Shown: positions 1 to 8,134, numbered from the stretch's first letter. The stretch: DNA of 64,000 nt from Pollutimonas sp. M17 (GCF_025836975.1 NZ_CP107548.1:310001-374000), one strand, 5' to 3'. Translations and numbers: made by a program. Notes: generated by a model not told the origin, from the letters alone.

Positions 1-729
1 CTGGACGATGCGGCGGCCGGCTTCGCGCGCCATCAGGTGGCGCCGGGCGTCGACGGCGGGGATTGCCGCATTGCCCGGCATGCCCATGCCCAGCGCCTCG
101 ACCATGCAGGCCATGGTGGAAGCGGTGCCCATGGTCATGCAATGGCCGTGTGAACGGTGCATCGACGCTTCCGCTTCGTGGAACTGCTTCAGCGTGATGG
201 CGCCGGCGCGCAGCTGTTCGCTCATCGATATGGTGTTGGTGCCCGATCCGACCGCCTTGCCTTCATAGTAGCCGCGCAGCATGGGGCCGCCCGATATGCC
301 GACGGTGGGCAGGTCGACGCTGGCCGCGCCCATCAGCAGGGAAGGCGTGGTCTTGTCGCAGCCCATCAGCAGGACGACGCCGTCCAGCGGATTGGCGCGC
401 ACGGCTTCTTCGACGTCCATGGACGCCAGGTTGCGGTACAGCATGGCGGTGGGGCGCATCATGGTTTCGCCCAGCGACAGCACGGGGAACTCCAGCGGGA
501 ATCCGCCCGCGTCCAGCACGCCGCGGCGCACGTGCTCGGCCAGCTCGCGGAAGTGCGAGTTGCACGGGGTCAGTTCTGACCAGGTATTGCAGATGCCGAT
601 GACGGGGCGGCCATCGAACTGATCCTGGGGAATGCCGCTGTTCTTCAGCCACGATCGGTAGTAGAAGCCCATCTTGTCCTGGCGGTCGAACCAGGCCTGG
701 CTGCGTAGTTTCTTGCGATTGGTCGTCAT
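1..729 (-). CDS. IlvD/Edd family dehydratase (sugar-acid / dihydroxy-acid dehydratase), 3' end beyond window
   Basis: The visible part is the N-terminal 243 residues; the gene continues past position 1. The family dehydrates dihydroxy acids or aldonic acids to 2-keto acids using an Fe-S cluster. The three cluster cysteines fit: C56 in TPCN, C124 in GCDKTTP and C197 in HGHCMTMGTAS. The N-terminus (LRSQAWF, then RSWLKNSG) and CNTWSELTPCN resemble the L-arabinonate/aldonate dehydratase branch more than the valine-pathway IlvD; this assignment is inferred. The ATG is at 729, 34 bp behind the pdxA2-like gene, so it is probably the third gene of an operon starting with the Bug protein at 2836. The missing C-terminal half prevents a firmer substrate call. 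Confidence 0.85.
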   Translation of the reverse strand, partial: MTTNRKKLRSQAWFDRQDKMGFYYRSWLKNSGIPQDQFDGRPVIGICNTWSELTPCNSHFRELAEHVRRGVLDAGGFPLEFPVLSLGETMMRPTAMLYRNLASMDVEEAVRANPLDGVVLLMGCDKTTPSLLMGAASVDLPTVGISGGPMLRGYYEGKAVGSGTNTISMSEQLRAGAITLKQFHEAEASMHRSHGHCMTMGTASTMACMVEALGMGMPGNAAIPAVDARRHLMAREAGRRIVQ

Positions 730-763
730 GTATTGAGGTCCGTGCTGATCGGATGTGGATGTT

Positions 764-1786
764 CTATGCCGTTGCGGCTTGCGCTTCGCGGCTGCTTGCC
801 ATGCGCACGCACAAGTCGTAGGCCTGCTGCAGGCCTTCGATGTTGGCGACGCCCTTGCCGGCGATGTCGAAGGCGCTGCCGCTGGCCGAGGTGACCACCG
901 GTACGGGCAGGCCGCCATGCAGGGTCACGCCATGGTCGAAGCCGATGAGCTTCATGGCGATCTGCCCCTGGTCGTGATACATGGAGACGATGGCGTCGAA
1001 ATCGCCGCGGCGGGCGGCAATGAATATGGTGTCCGGCGAATAGGGGCCGCGCGCGTCCATGCCCATGGACTGCGCCTTCTTCACGGCCGGCTCGATGATT
1101 TCGATTTCTTCCATGCCGATGGAACCGCCGTCGCCCGCATGCGGGTTCAGGCCCGACACGGCGATGCGGGGCTTTGCGATGCCCGACTGGCGCAGTGCCG
1201 CGTCGATGATCTTTACCGCGTCGCAGATGCCGTCCTGGGTGATCAGGTCGGCCACTTCGCGGATGGGCACGTGCGAGGTCACCCGGGACGTCCATAGGTG
1301 TCCGGTGATGTTGAACTCGCAGACGAAGCCCGGTACCTGCAGGCTTTGCTGTATGTGGCGCAGTTCGTCTTCTTCGGTAAGCCCGCCCAGGCGCAGCGAG
1401 TGCTTGTTGAGCGGCGCAAAAACGATGCCGTCGCACAGGCCGCGCTTGACGGCGTCCAGCGCGGTTTCCAGCGCCACGAAGGAGGCCCGGCCGGCTTCCA
1501 GCGTGCATTCGCCCAGCGGGGGCGATTGGCCGTCCAGCCAGTTGGCTTCCAGCACCGTCACCCGGCCCGGCTCGTAGCGTATGTCGTCCAGGCTCTTGAT
1601 GGCCAGGGTGGGCAGTTCGATTCCGGTCAGGCGCTGCGCATCGGCCAGCACGACGGGGTCGGCGATCAGCAGCAGGTTGGCGGCGTTGCGATTCTGCTCG
1701 CGCCCCAGCAGCTTGACAGCCATTTCGGGGCCGACTCCGGCCGGGTCGCCAAGCAGGACTGCAAGACGGGGACGCTTGGTGCTCAT
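764..1786 (-). CDS. pdxA2: PdxA2-like 4-phospho-D-threonate/erythronate dehydrogenase family protein
   Basis: This 340-residue protein belongs to the PdxA family of NAD-dependent dehydrogenases that oxidise and decarboxylate 4-phospho-hydroxy acids. The start (AVLLGDPAGVGPEMAVK), the metal-binding histidine segments (SGLNPHAGDGG near residue 210 and MYHDQGQIAMK near 270) and the length all fit. Its position between a Bug solute receptor and a sugar-acid dehydratase, away from pyridoxine genes, favours the catabolic PdxA2 subgroup (D-threonate or D-erythronate phosphate) over vitamin B6 synthesis. The usual partner kinase (DUF1537/DtnK) is not in the window and may lie left of position 1. It is second in the operon, 66 bp behind the Bug gene. 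Confidence 0.85.
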   Translation of the reverse strand: MSTKRPRLAVLLGDPAGVGPEMAVKLLGREQNRNAANLLLIADPVVLADAQRLTGIELPTLAIKSLDDIRYEPGRVTVLEANWLDGQSPPLGECTLEAGRASFVALETALDAVKRGLCDGIVFAPLNKHSLRLGGLTEEDELRHIQQSLQVPGFVCEFNITGHLWTSRVTSHVPIREVADLITQDGICDAVKIIDAALRQSGIAKPRIAVSGLNPHAGDGGSIGMEEIEIIEPAVKKAQSMGMDARGPYSPDTIFIAARRGDFDAIVSMYHDQGQIAMKLIGFDHGVTLHGGLPVPVVTSASGSAFDIAGKGVANIEGLQQAYDLCVRMASSREAQAATA

Positions 1787-1852
1787 ATCTATTCCTTTGA
1801 CTTTGTCGGGTAATGCGCAAGGCCGATGACGGCCTTGACTTGATGGGGAGGT

Positions 1853-2836
1853 TTATTCCGGTCGGATGTTGGCCGCTTTCAGCAGCTTGCCGTAGCGTTC
1901 GTATTCGTCTTTGTTCATGGCGGCGAATTGCTCGGCTGTCATGGGCTCGATTTCACCGCCCAGGCCTTTGATGCGTTCTACGACGTCGGGCAGTTTCAGC
2001 GTGGCGTCCAGCTCTTTGTTCAGGCGGGCCACGATGTCGGACGAGGTGCCGCCGGTGGTCAGCAGGCCGTACCAGGTAGTGACGTTGGCGTCTTTGATGC
2101 CCAGTTCAGCCAAGGTGGGGACGTCGGGCAGAGCGGACGAGCGCTTGGTTGTGGTCACGGCCAGCGGGCGCAATGCGCCGGACTTGATCTGCGACATGGC
2201 CGAAGAGGTGGAGTCGAACATCATGTCGGTTTGTCCGGCGATCAGGTCAATATGCGCCTGCGAACTGCCCTTGTAGGGGACGTGTATGGCTTCGGTGCCG
2301 GTGGCCAGGTTGAAGGCGGCGCCCGCGACGTGCTGGGTGCTGCCAACGCCCGATGACGCATACTTGAAGATACCCGGCTTGGCCTTCATGGCTTCGATCA
2401 GGTCTTTGATGTTTTTATACGGCGACGAACTGGGCACCACCAGCACGTTGGGCATGATCGCCACCAGGCCGACTGGCTGTAGGTCGGACAGGGGGTCGTA
2501 GTTCAGTTTCAGCATATGCGGCGCGATGGCCTGCCCGGTATTGGTGGCCACCAGCAACGTCAGCCCATTGGGTTCGGCGCGCGCCGTCAGGCCGGCGGCA
2601 ATGGTGTTGGAGGCGCCAGGGCGGTTTTCGACCACGACGGTCTGCTTCAGGCCGGTCGTGAACTTGTCGGCCAGCGTGCGCGCCAGGATGTCGGTGCCGC
2701 CGCCCGGCGACGCGCCCACCATGATGTGCACCGGCTGGTCGGGATAGGTTTGCGCGAATGCGGAAGCCGGCAGGGCCAGCGAGGCCAGTGCCAGGGCACA
2801 CGGCAGGGCGCGGCGTAGGAAGGAACTGTATTTCAT
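1853..2836 (-). CDS. Bug-family periplasmic solute-binding protein (tripartite tricarboxylate transporter receptor)
   Basis: A 327-residue exported protein. Residues 1-28 form a signal peptide with a basic start, a hydrophobic core and ASAFAQ before the cleavage site. The mature protein begins YPDQPVHIMVGASPGGGTD, the classic Bug ligand-binding opening, and carries VENRPGASNTIAAG further on. Bug proteins bind carboxylates for TctAB-type transporters and are strongly expanded in Alcaligenaceae, often without a linked transporter; no TctA or TctB is visible here. It is the first gene of the leftward operon with the PdxA2-like enzyme and the dehydratase, so the ligand is plausibly the sugar acid or hydroxy acid they process (inference). 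A purine-rich GGAGACAC lies just upstream of the ATG. Confidence 0.93.
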   Translation of the reverse strand: MKYSSFLRRALPCALALASLALPASAFAQTYPDQPVHIMVGASPGGGTDILARTLADKFTTGLKQTVVVENRPGASNTIAAGLTARAEPNGLTLLVATNTGQAIAPHMLKLNYDPLSDLQPVGLVAIMPNVLVVPSSSPYKNIKDLIEAMKAKPGIFKYASSGVGSTQHVAGAAFNLATGTEAIHVPYKGSSQAHIDLIAGQTDMMFDSTSSAMSQIKSGALRPLAVTTTKRSSALPDVPTLAELGIKDANVTTWYGLLTTGGTSSDIVARLNKELDATLKLPDVVERIKGLGGEIEPMTAEQFAAMNKDEYERYGKLLKAANIRPE

Positions 2837-2906
2837 GATGTGTCTCCTGTCTTTCTCTGTTTTTGGTAAATCCCTCTATGGCGGGACCGATATACAGCTT
2901 ACGAGG

Positions 2907-2934
2907 TATATTCATTCCATTCCAATAGAATATA
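2907..2934. promoter_or_regulatory. Candidate LysR operator (inverted repeat TATATTC-N14-GAATATA)
   Basis: Seven-base arms at 2907-2913 and 2928-2934 are perfectly complementary. The site lies in the 134-bp divergent region between the Bug operon and the LysR gene. An ATTC-N5-GAAT element (2919-2931) shares the right arm, and a further partial copy (TATTCATATA) sits at 2941-2950. Position and symmetry suit a LysR-type activator that controls itself and the operon; binding is inferred. Confidence 0.4.
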
Positions 2935-2970
2935 GTCAGCTATTCATATACTTTTGTGTATGATGTGGAC

Positions 2971-3912
2971 ATGCCTCTTTCCGCCGAGTACCCCTCTTTG
3001 CTGCTGCGCTTGCGCACCCGCCAGCTGGCACTGCTAAGCCTGCTGGACGCCGAGCGCAACCTGGGCCGTGCGGCGGCGGCGCTGCATATCAGCCAGCCGG
3101 CCGCCAGCAAGCTGTTGCAGCAGGCCGAGGACACCTTCGGCGTGGCTTTGTTCGAGCGCCATGCCCGGGGCATGACGCCGACTCCTTACGGCGAGATCCT
3201 GATCCGCTATGCGCGCCGCATGCTGACCGATTTCGGTTTCGTGCGTGAAGAAATGGTGGCGCTCAGTTCCGGTCTGCGCGGCACGCTGCGCGTGGGCAGT
3301 GTGCCGGGGGCGGTGCCCGAATTGCTGGCGCCTACCCTGAGCGCCTACAAGCAGCTTCATCCGCGGGTGGCGGTTTCCGTCATTGTCGACACCAGCAATG
3401 TGATGATCAGGCAGCTGGCGCGCGGCGAGGTCGACCTGGTGCTGGGGCGCCAGACGGACATGCATGGGGAAGGCGACTATGTCAGCGTGCCTTTGCTGGA
3501 AGAAGCGCTGGTGGTGGTGGCCCGGGCCCAGCATCCGCTGGCCGCGCGCGCCAGCGTGACGCTTTCCGATCTGGTCGGCATGCCCTGGATACTTCAGCCC
3601 CCCGGCTCGCCCCAGCGCAGCCGCTTCGATGCCGTCCTGCACGAAAAGGGCGTGAAGACGCGGCTGAACATTACCGAGTCGGCCTCCACCCTGGTCACCA
3701 CGGCGATGCTGGAAATTTCGGACATGGTGGCGATCATGCCGGCCTCGCTGGCCGAGCATTATGGGCGGCAGGGAGTCTTGCGCGTGCTGCCCTTCGACCT
3801 GTCGGTGCGGTTGCCGCCCATCTACCTGATTACCCGGCACGACCATAGCCTGTCGCCGGCAGCCGCCCGTTTTGTGGCGCAGCTGCGCAGCGATGCCGGA
3901 TCGCCCGGCTAA
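2971..3912 (+). CDS. LysR-family transcriptional regulator of the Bug/pdxA2 operon
   Basis: From ATG 2971 the protein has 313 residues (MPLSAEYPSLLLRLRTRQLA); an in-frame GTG at 2956 would add five. An N-terminal winged helix-turn-helix (RAAAALHISQPAASKLLQQAE) is followed by the periplasmic-binding-protein-like effector domain, with typical phrases such as GTLRVGSVPGAVPELLAPTL and HPLAARASVTLSDL. It is divergent from the Bug operon, the usual arrangement for a local regulator answering to the substrate or an intermediate. It resembles the second LysR protein at 7192 in layout. The effector is unknown. Confidence 0.9.
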   Translation: MPLSAEYPSLLLRLRTRQLALLSLLDAERNLGRAAAALHISQPAASKLLQQAEDTFGVALFERHARGMTPTPYGEILIRYARRMLTDFGFVREEMVALSSGLRGTLRVGSVPGAVPELLAPTLSAYKQLHPRVAVSVIVDTSNVMIRQLARGEVDLVLGRQTDMHGEGDYVSVPLLEEALVVVARAQHPLAARASVTLSDLVGMPWILQPPGSPQRSRFDAVLHEKGVKTRLNITESASTLVTTAMLEISDMVAIMPASLAEHYGRQGVLRVLPFDLSVRLPPIYLITRHDHSLSPAAARFVAQLRSDAGSPG

Positions 3913-3988
3913 CCAAGTATCGGTATGGTCACGGAGGCGAGGTTGCTTGGAAGATCCAAGTACACACGGCGCAAGTAGAGCAATTTTT

Positions 3989-4192
3989 TTATTTTTCTGA
4001 CGGAAGGTAAGCCCGAACGCCGTTGAAAATCGCGGCTAAGTCTTCAACTGATACCTTTTCGGTCAGGTATATGCTGGCTCTTGAAATGACCACCACCGGC
4101 CTGATCTTGACCATCTCGGGTGGTATGAAACCCCGATCAAAGTCACATATCAGGACATTGCCGGTCTTGATGTTGTATAGATTGTTTGCCAT
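3989..4192 (-). pseudogene. Internally deleted PemK/MazF-family toxin remnant
   Basis: A 67-residue frame reads GNVLICDFDRGFIPPEMVK then IRPVVVISRA, the N-terminal signature of PemK-like mRNA interferases, which are normally about 105-120 residues long. Directly after this core comes VSVEDLAAIFNGVRAYLP, which resembles the C-terminal helix of the same family. The central part of the fold is therefore missing, most simply through an in-frame deletion of roughly 50 codons. No antitoxin gene is visible on either side and no Shine-Dalgarno is evident. It is low in GC compared with its neighbours, which suits an acquired, decayed toxin-antitoxin locus. A short unrelated protein with chance similarity is less likely given the strength of the first motif. 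Confidence 0.6.
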
Positions 4193-4210
4193 GCAATATT
4201 ATGGGCAAGC

Positions 4211-4235
4211 AAAAGCCCCCGTGAGGGGGCCTTTA
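4211..4235. terminator. Terminator-like hairpin upstream of the PemK remnant
   Basis: The sequence is AAAAGCCCCC-GTGA-GGGGGC followed by CTTTA: a six-base G/C stem with a tetraloop and short A/T flanks on both sides, typical of compact bidirectional terminators. It stands 19 bp outside the PemK remnant. It may end transcription from a lost antitoxin or flanking gene. Confidence 0.45.
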
Positions 4236-4366
4236 TCTGACGCCCATCAAAGCTTGCTAATCGCCTTGGATGGGCCGCTGAGGCGACTTAACACCCCAGA
4301 CTCCAGCCGGACACCAAAGTGCCGGAAAACATTTATATTTTAAGTGCTGGCCCATTTTTGGGCAAG

Positions 4367-4402
4367 CATGTCATACCTGTCTGATCTAACAGGTATGACA
4401 TG
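4367..4402. repeat. Perfect 14-bp inverted repeat, 8-bp loop
   Basis: Arms CATGTCATACCTGT (4367-4380) and ACAGGTATGACATG (4389-4402) enclose CTGATCTA. The repeat starts 22 bp beyond the aldehyde dehydrogenase stop codon. In the minus-strand transcript it folds into a strong hairpin and is followed by a second small one (GCCCAAAAATGGGC), but no clear U tract follows. It could be a transcription end, an mRNA-stabilising element, or the scar of a mobile element next to the broken toxin gene. Confidence 0.5.
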
Positions 4403-4424
4403 TAGGAGCGACGGCACCTAGCCA

Positions 4425-5861
4425 TTACCCCGCATTCACATACGCCGTCTTCACGGTGGTGTAGAACTCTTTGGCATAGCTGCCTTGTTCGCGCGGGCCG
4501 TGGCTGGAGCCTTTGCGGCCGCCGAAGGGAACGTGGTAGTCGACGCCTGCCGTGGGCACATTGACCATGACCATGCCGGCCTGGGCGTGGCGCTTGAAGT
4601 GCTGCACATACTTTAACGAGGTGGAGCAGATGCCTGCCGCCAGGCCGAATTCCGTGTCGTTGGCCAGTTTCAGCGCTTCGTCGTAGTCCTTGACCTTGAT
4701 CACGCTGGCGAAGGGGCCGAAGACTTCTTCGCGGTTGATGCGCATGTCGTTGTGGGTGTCGACGGCCAGGGCGGGCTGCAGGAAGTGGCCCTTGGTGCCC
4801 AGTTCGACCAGTTCGCCGCCATGCACGGTGGCGCCTTCGGAACGGGCAATGTCGATATAGTCCAGGTCCTGCTTCAGTTGCTTGTCGTCCACCACCGGGC
4901 CGATGTGCGTTTCGCTGTCCAGCGGATTGCCCACGCGCAGCTGCTTCATGCGGGCCACCATGGCTTCCACGAAGCGGTCGTGTATGCCTTCGGTCACGAT
5001 CAGGCGGGACGAGGCGGTGCAGCGCTGGCCGGTCGAATAGAAGGCGCCATTGATGCAGGCTTCGACGGCGGTCGGCAGGTCGGCGTCGTCCAGCACGACC
5101 ATGGGATTCTTGCCGCCCATCTCCAACTGCACCTTCTTGCCGGTGGCCATGCATTTCTGGGCAATGGCGCGGCCGGTGCCGACCGAGCCGGTAAAGCTGA
5201 TGGCATCCACGTCGGGCGAATTGACCAGCGCTTCGCCGACCACCGACCCGCGACCCATGACCAGGTTCAGCACACCGGCGGACAGGCCGGCATCAACCAG
5301 GATTTTCACCAGTTCCCAGGTGCAGGCGGGAACCAGGTCGGCGGGCTTGATGACGACGCAGTTGCCGAATGCAAGGGCGGGGGCGATCTTCCAGGCGGGA
5401 ATGGCAATGGGGAAATTCCACGGCGTGATCAGGCCGACGACGCCGACGGGCTCGCGGGTTATTTCCACTGTCAGGCCGGGCCGTACGGACGGCACCAGTT
5501 CGCCAGTCTGGCGCAAGGCTTCACCGGCGAAGAACTTGAAGATCTGGCCTGCGCGTCCGGCTTCGCCGATGGCTTCGGCCAATGTCTTGCCTTCTTCGCG
5601 CGCCAGCAGTTTGCCCAGCTCTTCCTTGCGGGCCAGGATGGCGCTGCCGGCCCGGTCCAGGATGTCGAAGCGCTGCTGGGGGGTCGACAGGCCCCAGGCG
5701 GGGGCGGCGTCGCGCGCGGCGGCGATGGCGGCCTGGGTGTCCTGCTCACTGGCCTGGGCGAATTCGCCGATGACGTCGGACAGGTCCGCCGGGTTGAGGT
5801 TGCGCGTGGTCTTGCTGCTGTCGACCCATTGTCCATTGATGTAGTTGGCGTAATTTGACAT
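4425..5861 (-). CDS. NAD(P)-dependent aldehyde dehydrogenase (semialdehyde dehydrogenase type)
   Basis: The 478-residue protein oxidises an aldehyde to the acid. Visible motifs are PWNFPIAIPAWK (cofactor and oxyanion region), FTGSVGTGRAIA (nucleotide binding), LEMGGKNP with the general-base glutamate and STGQRCTASSR with the catalytic cysteine. NREEVFGPFASV and PFGGRKGSSHG close the fold. The signature EEGKTLAEAIGEAGRAGQIF is common in 2-oxoglutarate semialdehyde dehydrogenases of sugar-acid pathways, so that substrate is possible but unproven. The start at 5861 is chosen for MSNYANYINGQW and an AGGA a few bases upstream; an upstream in-frame start at 5924 would add 21 unconvincing residues. 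It lies 38 bp behind the alcohol dehydrogenase gene, probably in one operon. Confidence 0.9.
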   Translation of the reverse strand: MSNYANYINGQWVDSSKTTRNLNPADLSDVIGEFAQASEQDTQAAIAAARDAAPAWGLSTPQQRFDILDRAGSAILARKEELGKLLAREEGKTLAEAIGEAGRAGQIFKFFAGEALRQTGELVPSVRPGLTVEITREPVGVVGLITPWNFPIAIPAWKIAPALAFGNCVVIKPADLVPACTWELVKILVDAGLSAGVLNLVMGRGSVVGEALVNSPDVDAISFTGSVGTGRAIAQKCMATGKKVQLEMGGKNPMVVLDDADLPTAVEACINGAFYSTGQRCTASSRLIVTEGIHDRFVEAMVARMKQLRVGNPLDSETHIGPVVDDKQLKQDLDYIDIARSEGATVHGGELVELGTKGHFLQPALAVDTHNDMRINREEVFGPFASVIKVKDYDEALKLANDTEFGLAAGICSTSLKYVQHFKRHAQAGMVMVNVPTAGVDYHVPFGGRKGSSHGPREQGSYAKEFYTTVKTAYVNAG

Positions 5862-5899
5862 ATCGATTCCTGAGAAAAAGGTTCTGGTTAAGAATTGAA

Positions 5900-7039
5900 T
5901 TACATGGATTGTTCCAACATCCAAAGGTAGTCCGCTTCCGATGCTTCGCGCGGGTTGGTTTTATGGCTGTGGTCGGCCAATGCGCCCTGGACGATCCGTG
6001 GAAACAATTCGCGGGTGACGCCCAGCTGCTCCAGTCCGCCGGGCAAGCCCAGGCGTCGCGTCATCGCGCCAAGCTCGTCGCCGATGTCGCCCGGATTGGC
6101 CAGCGCCATGGCCTGTGCGATGCGTTCCAGCTTTCTTTCCTTGCGCATGGAATCCGCCTGGCTGTTGAATTCGACGACGGCCGGCAGGAAAATGGCATTC
6201 AGCGTCCCGTGATGCAGCTTGGGGTTGATGCCGCCCAGCGAATGGCTAAGGCTGTGGACGCAGCCCAGCCCCTTCTGGAATGCCATCGCGCCCTGCATGG
6301 AGGCGCTCATCATGTTCAGCCGCGCATCGCGGTCGTCCGGATTCTGCGTGGCGCGCTCTATGTGCGCCCAGCCCCGCATCAGGCCGTCCAGCGCGATGCC
6401 GTCGGCCGGCGGATTGAAGGCGGGCGACATGAAGGTTTCCAGGCAGTGGGCGATGGCGTCCATGCCGGTGGCCGCCGTCAGCGCCGGCGGCAGGCCCATC
6501 GTCAGCCCGGGATCGCAAATCGCCGATTTCGGAACCAGGTGGGGGGAAATTATGCCGACCTTGCGTCCGTCGTCCAGGATCAGGATGGCGCCCCGGCCGA
6601 CTTCGCTGCCCGTGCCGGCCGTGGTGGGAATGGCGATGATGGGCGCCGTCGCGGAGCTGACCCGGCCGGCGCCGCCTTCGATGAGGGCGAAGCTTTTCAG
6701 GGCGCCCGTATGCGTGGCGCAAACTGCCGTGCCTTTGGCCAGGTCTATGGACGAGCCGCCGCCGATGGCAATGATGCCGTCGTGCCGGCCGTCGCGGTAC
6801 ATCCCGGCCGCGGCGCGCACGGCCTGCTCGTTCGGGTTCGGCGGGGTCCCGTCGTATATGCCGACTTTCGAGCGGTCGGTCAGCTTGTCCAGCACCTGGT
6901 CGCACAAGCCGGCGGCCCGTACGCCGGTGTCGGTCACCACCAAGGGATGCCGTATGCCCAGGCGGTCGCATTCCTGCTGTACAAGGTCTATGGCGTCGAA
7001 GCCGAACTGGACCTGGGTTATATAGTTTATTAGGCTCAT
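5900..7039 (-). CDS. Iron-containing (group III) alcohol dehydrogenase
   Basis: A 379-residue NAD(P)-dependent dehydrogenase of the Fe-ADH family. It has the nucleotide-binding GGGSSIDLAKG near residue 95, TTAGTGSEV near 145, and metal-ligand histidines in MDAIAHCLE, HSLSHSLGG and LHHGTLNAIFLP. It starts MSLINYITQVQFGF, with GGGAAGAG upstream. It is first of a two-gene operon with the aldehyde dehydrogenase, so the pair probably carries an alcohol through aldehyde to carboxylate; the reverse direction or maleylacetate-reductase-like activity are alternatives. The divergent LysR gene at 7192 is the likely regulator. Confidence 0.9.
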   Translation of the reverse strand: MSLINYITQVQFGFDAIDLVQQECDRLGIRHPLVVTDTGVRAAGLCDQVLDKLTDRSKVGIYDGTPPNPNEQAVRAAAGMYRDGRHDGIIAIGGGSSIDLAKGTAVCATHTGALKSFALIEGGAGRVSSATAPIIAIPTTAGTGSEVGRGAILILDDGRKVGIISPHLVPKSAICDPGLTMGLPPALTAATGMDAIAHCLETFMSPAFNPPADGIALDGLMRGWAHIERATQNPDDRDARLNMMSASMQGAMAFQKGLGCVHSLSHSLGGINPKLHHGTLNAIFLPAVVEFNSQADSMRKERKLERIAQAMALANPGDIGDELGAMTRRLGLPGGLEQLGVTRELFPRIVQGALADHSHKTNPREASEADYLWMLEQSM

Positions 7040-7132
7040 CTGTCTCTTCCCTGGATTGTTGGCCGTGCACGCGCGCTGCACCGCATGATTTACGGCACGG
7101 AGCGCGGCGGCCGATCCCTGGGACTTTAAGAA

Positions 7133-7153
7133 ATAATGCCTACCCTGCATAAT
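7133..7153. promoter_or_regulatory. Candidate LysR box ATAATGC-N7-GCATAAT
   Basis: Six of seven positions pair between ATAATGC (7133-7139) and GCATAAT (7147-7153). It contains the T-N11-A spacing typical of LysR recognition (TGC at 7137-7139, GCA at 7147-7149). It lies in the 152-bp region between the alcohol dehydrogenase operon and the LysR gene, about 40 bp before the latter. Function is inferred. Confidence 0.4.
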
Positions 7154-7191
7154 GATAGGTTCTGATACGGCCATAACTAATCCTTATATCC

Positions 7192-8133
7192 ATGCTGCCC
7201 TCGCTGAGTTCGATCATTTCCAGGCTGCGCCTGAAACATTTCCGCTTGCTCGTGGCATTGGACGATTGCGGGTCCCTGGTCAAGGCGGCCGAGCAGGTCG
7301 CGTTGAGCCAGCCCGGCGCCACGAAGGCGCTGCAGGAAATCGAAGCCGCGCTGGGGGCCGAACTGTTCAACCGCAACAACCGCGGACTGGAGCCCACCGA
7401 CCTGGGCCGCTGCGCCATACGCTATGCGCGCCTCATTACCACCGACATGATCCATTTGCGCGAGGAAATGGCCGGCATCCTGCACGGCTACGGCGGCCGC
7501 CTGTCGATAGGCGTCATCATGGGGGCCGTGCCCATGCTGACCGACCTGCTGTCGCCGTGGCTGGAGCAAAGGCCCGGCCTGTCGGTGCAGATTGTCGAGG
7601 ACACCAGCGCCAGGCTGCTGCGCCTGCTGGACGAGGGCAGGCTGGATGTCGCCATATGCCGGACCAGCATCAGCGAGCACCCCGAACTGTACGAGGCGGT
7701 CAATATACGGGAAGAGCAATTGGCCATCGTCGCCAATATCCAGCACCCCCTGGCCGAGGCCAAGAGCCTGCAATTGTCGGACCTGGCCAGTTGCCGCTGG
7801 GTGGTTTATTCCGCCAATATGCCCATGCGGCTGTTGCTGGAGCGCGAGTTCCACGAGGCGGGCCTGCTGTTTCCGCTGAACCTGTTTGAAACGACCTCGG
7901 CCTTTACGACGCTGTCCATGCTGCAGCGCAACCCCTCGATGGTGGCGCTGCTGTCCATCGATGCGGCGCGGTTTTGCACGCGATTCGGCATGACGCGCAT
8001 CTTGCCCCTGCAGCTGCATTCGCGCAGCGAGCCCTATTACCTGATCACCCGCCGCGACCGCACTCCATCCCCGAATGCCGCCCTGTTCGTGCGCGAGATG
8101 CTGGCCGCGACAGCCGGCCAGACGCCGGCGTAG
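7192..8133 (+). CDS. LysR-family transcriptional regulator of the ADH/ALDH operon
   Basis: A 313-residue LysR protein. The N-terminal helix-turn-helix (LKHFRLLVALDDCGSLVKAA, then QVALSQPGATKALQEIE) is followed by an effector-binding domain with GGRLSIGVIMGAVPMLTDLL and EPYYLITRRDRTPSPNAALF. It is transcribed away from the dehydrogenase pair and is likely their activator. A short hairpin with a T run follows the stop codon. The co-inducer cannot be read from the sequence. Confidence 0.9.
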   Translation: MLPSLSSIISRLRLKHFRLLVALDDCGSLVKAAEQVALSQPGATKALQEIEAALGAELFNRNNRGLEPTDLGRCAIRYARLITTDMIHLREEMAGILHGYGGRLSIGVIMGAVPMLTDLLSPWLEQRPGLSVQIVEDTSARLLRLLDEGRLDVAICRTSISEHPELYEAVNIREEQLAIVANIQHPLAEAKSLQLSDLASCRWVVYSANMPMRLLLEREFHEAGLLFPLNLFETTSAFTTLSMLQRNPSMVALLSIDAARFCTRFGMTRILPLQLHSRSEPYYLITRRDRTPSPNAALFVREMLAATAGQTPA

Positions 8134-8134
8134 C

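Noticed and set aside
263-652. 129-codon minus-strand frame at the left edge
   Set aside because: It is out of frame with the IlvD/Edd dehydratase, whose three Fe-S cysteines and motifs lie in the adjacent frame from 729.
764-1786. Vitamin B6 biosynthesis PdxA
   Set aside because: The usual neighbours ksgA and surA are absent, and the gene sits in a Bug/dehydratase operon, so the catabolic PdxA2 type is preferred.
4193-4424. tRNA gene or attachment site near the PemK remnant
   Set aside because: No cloverleaf can be folded and no direct-repeat pair or integrase is visible; only hairpins are present.
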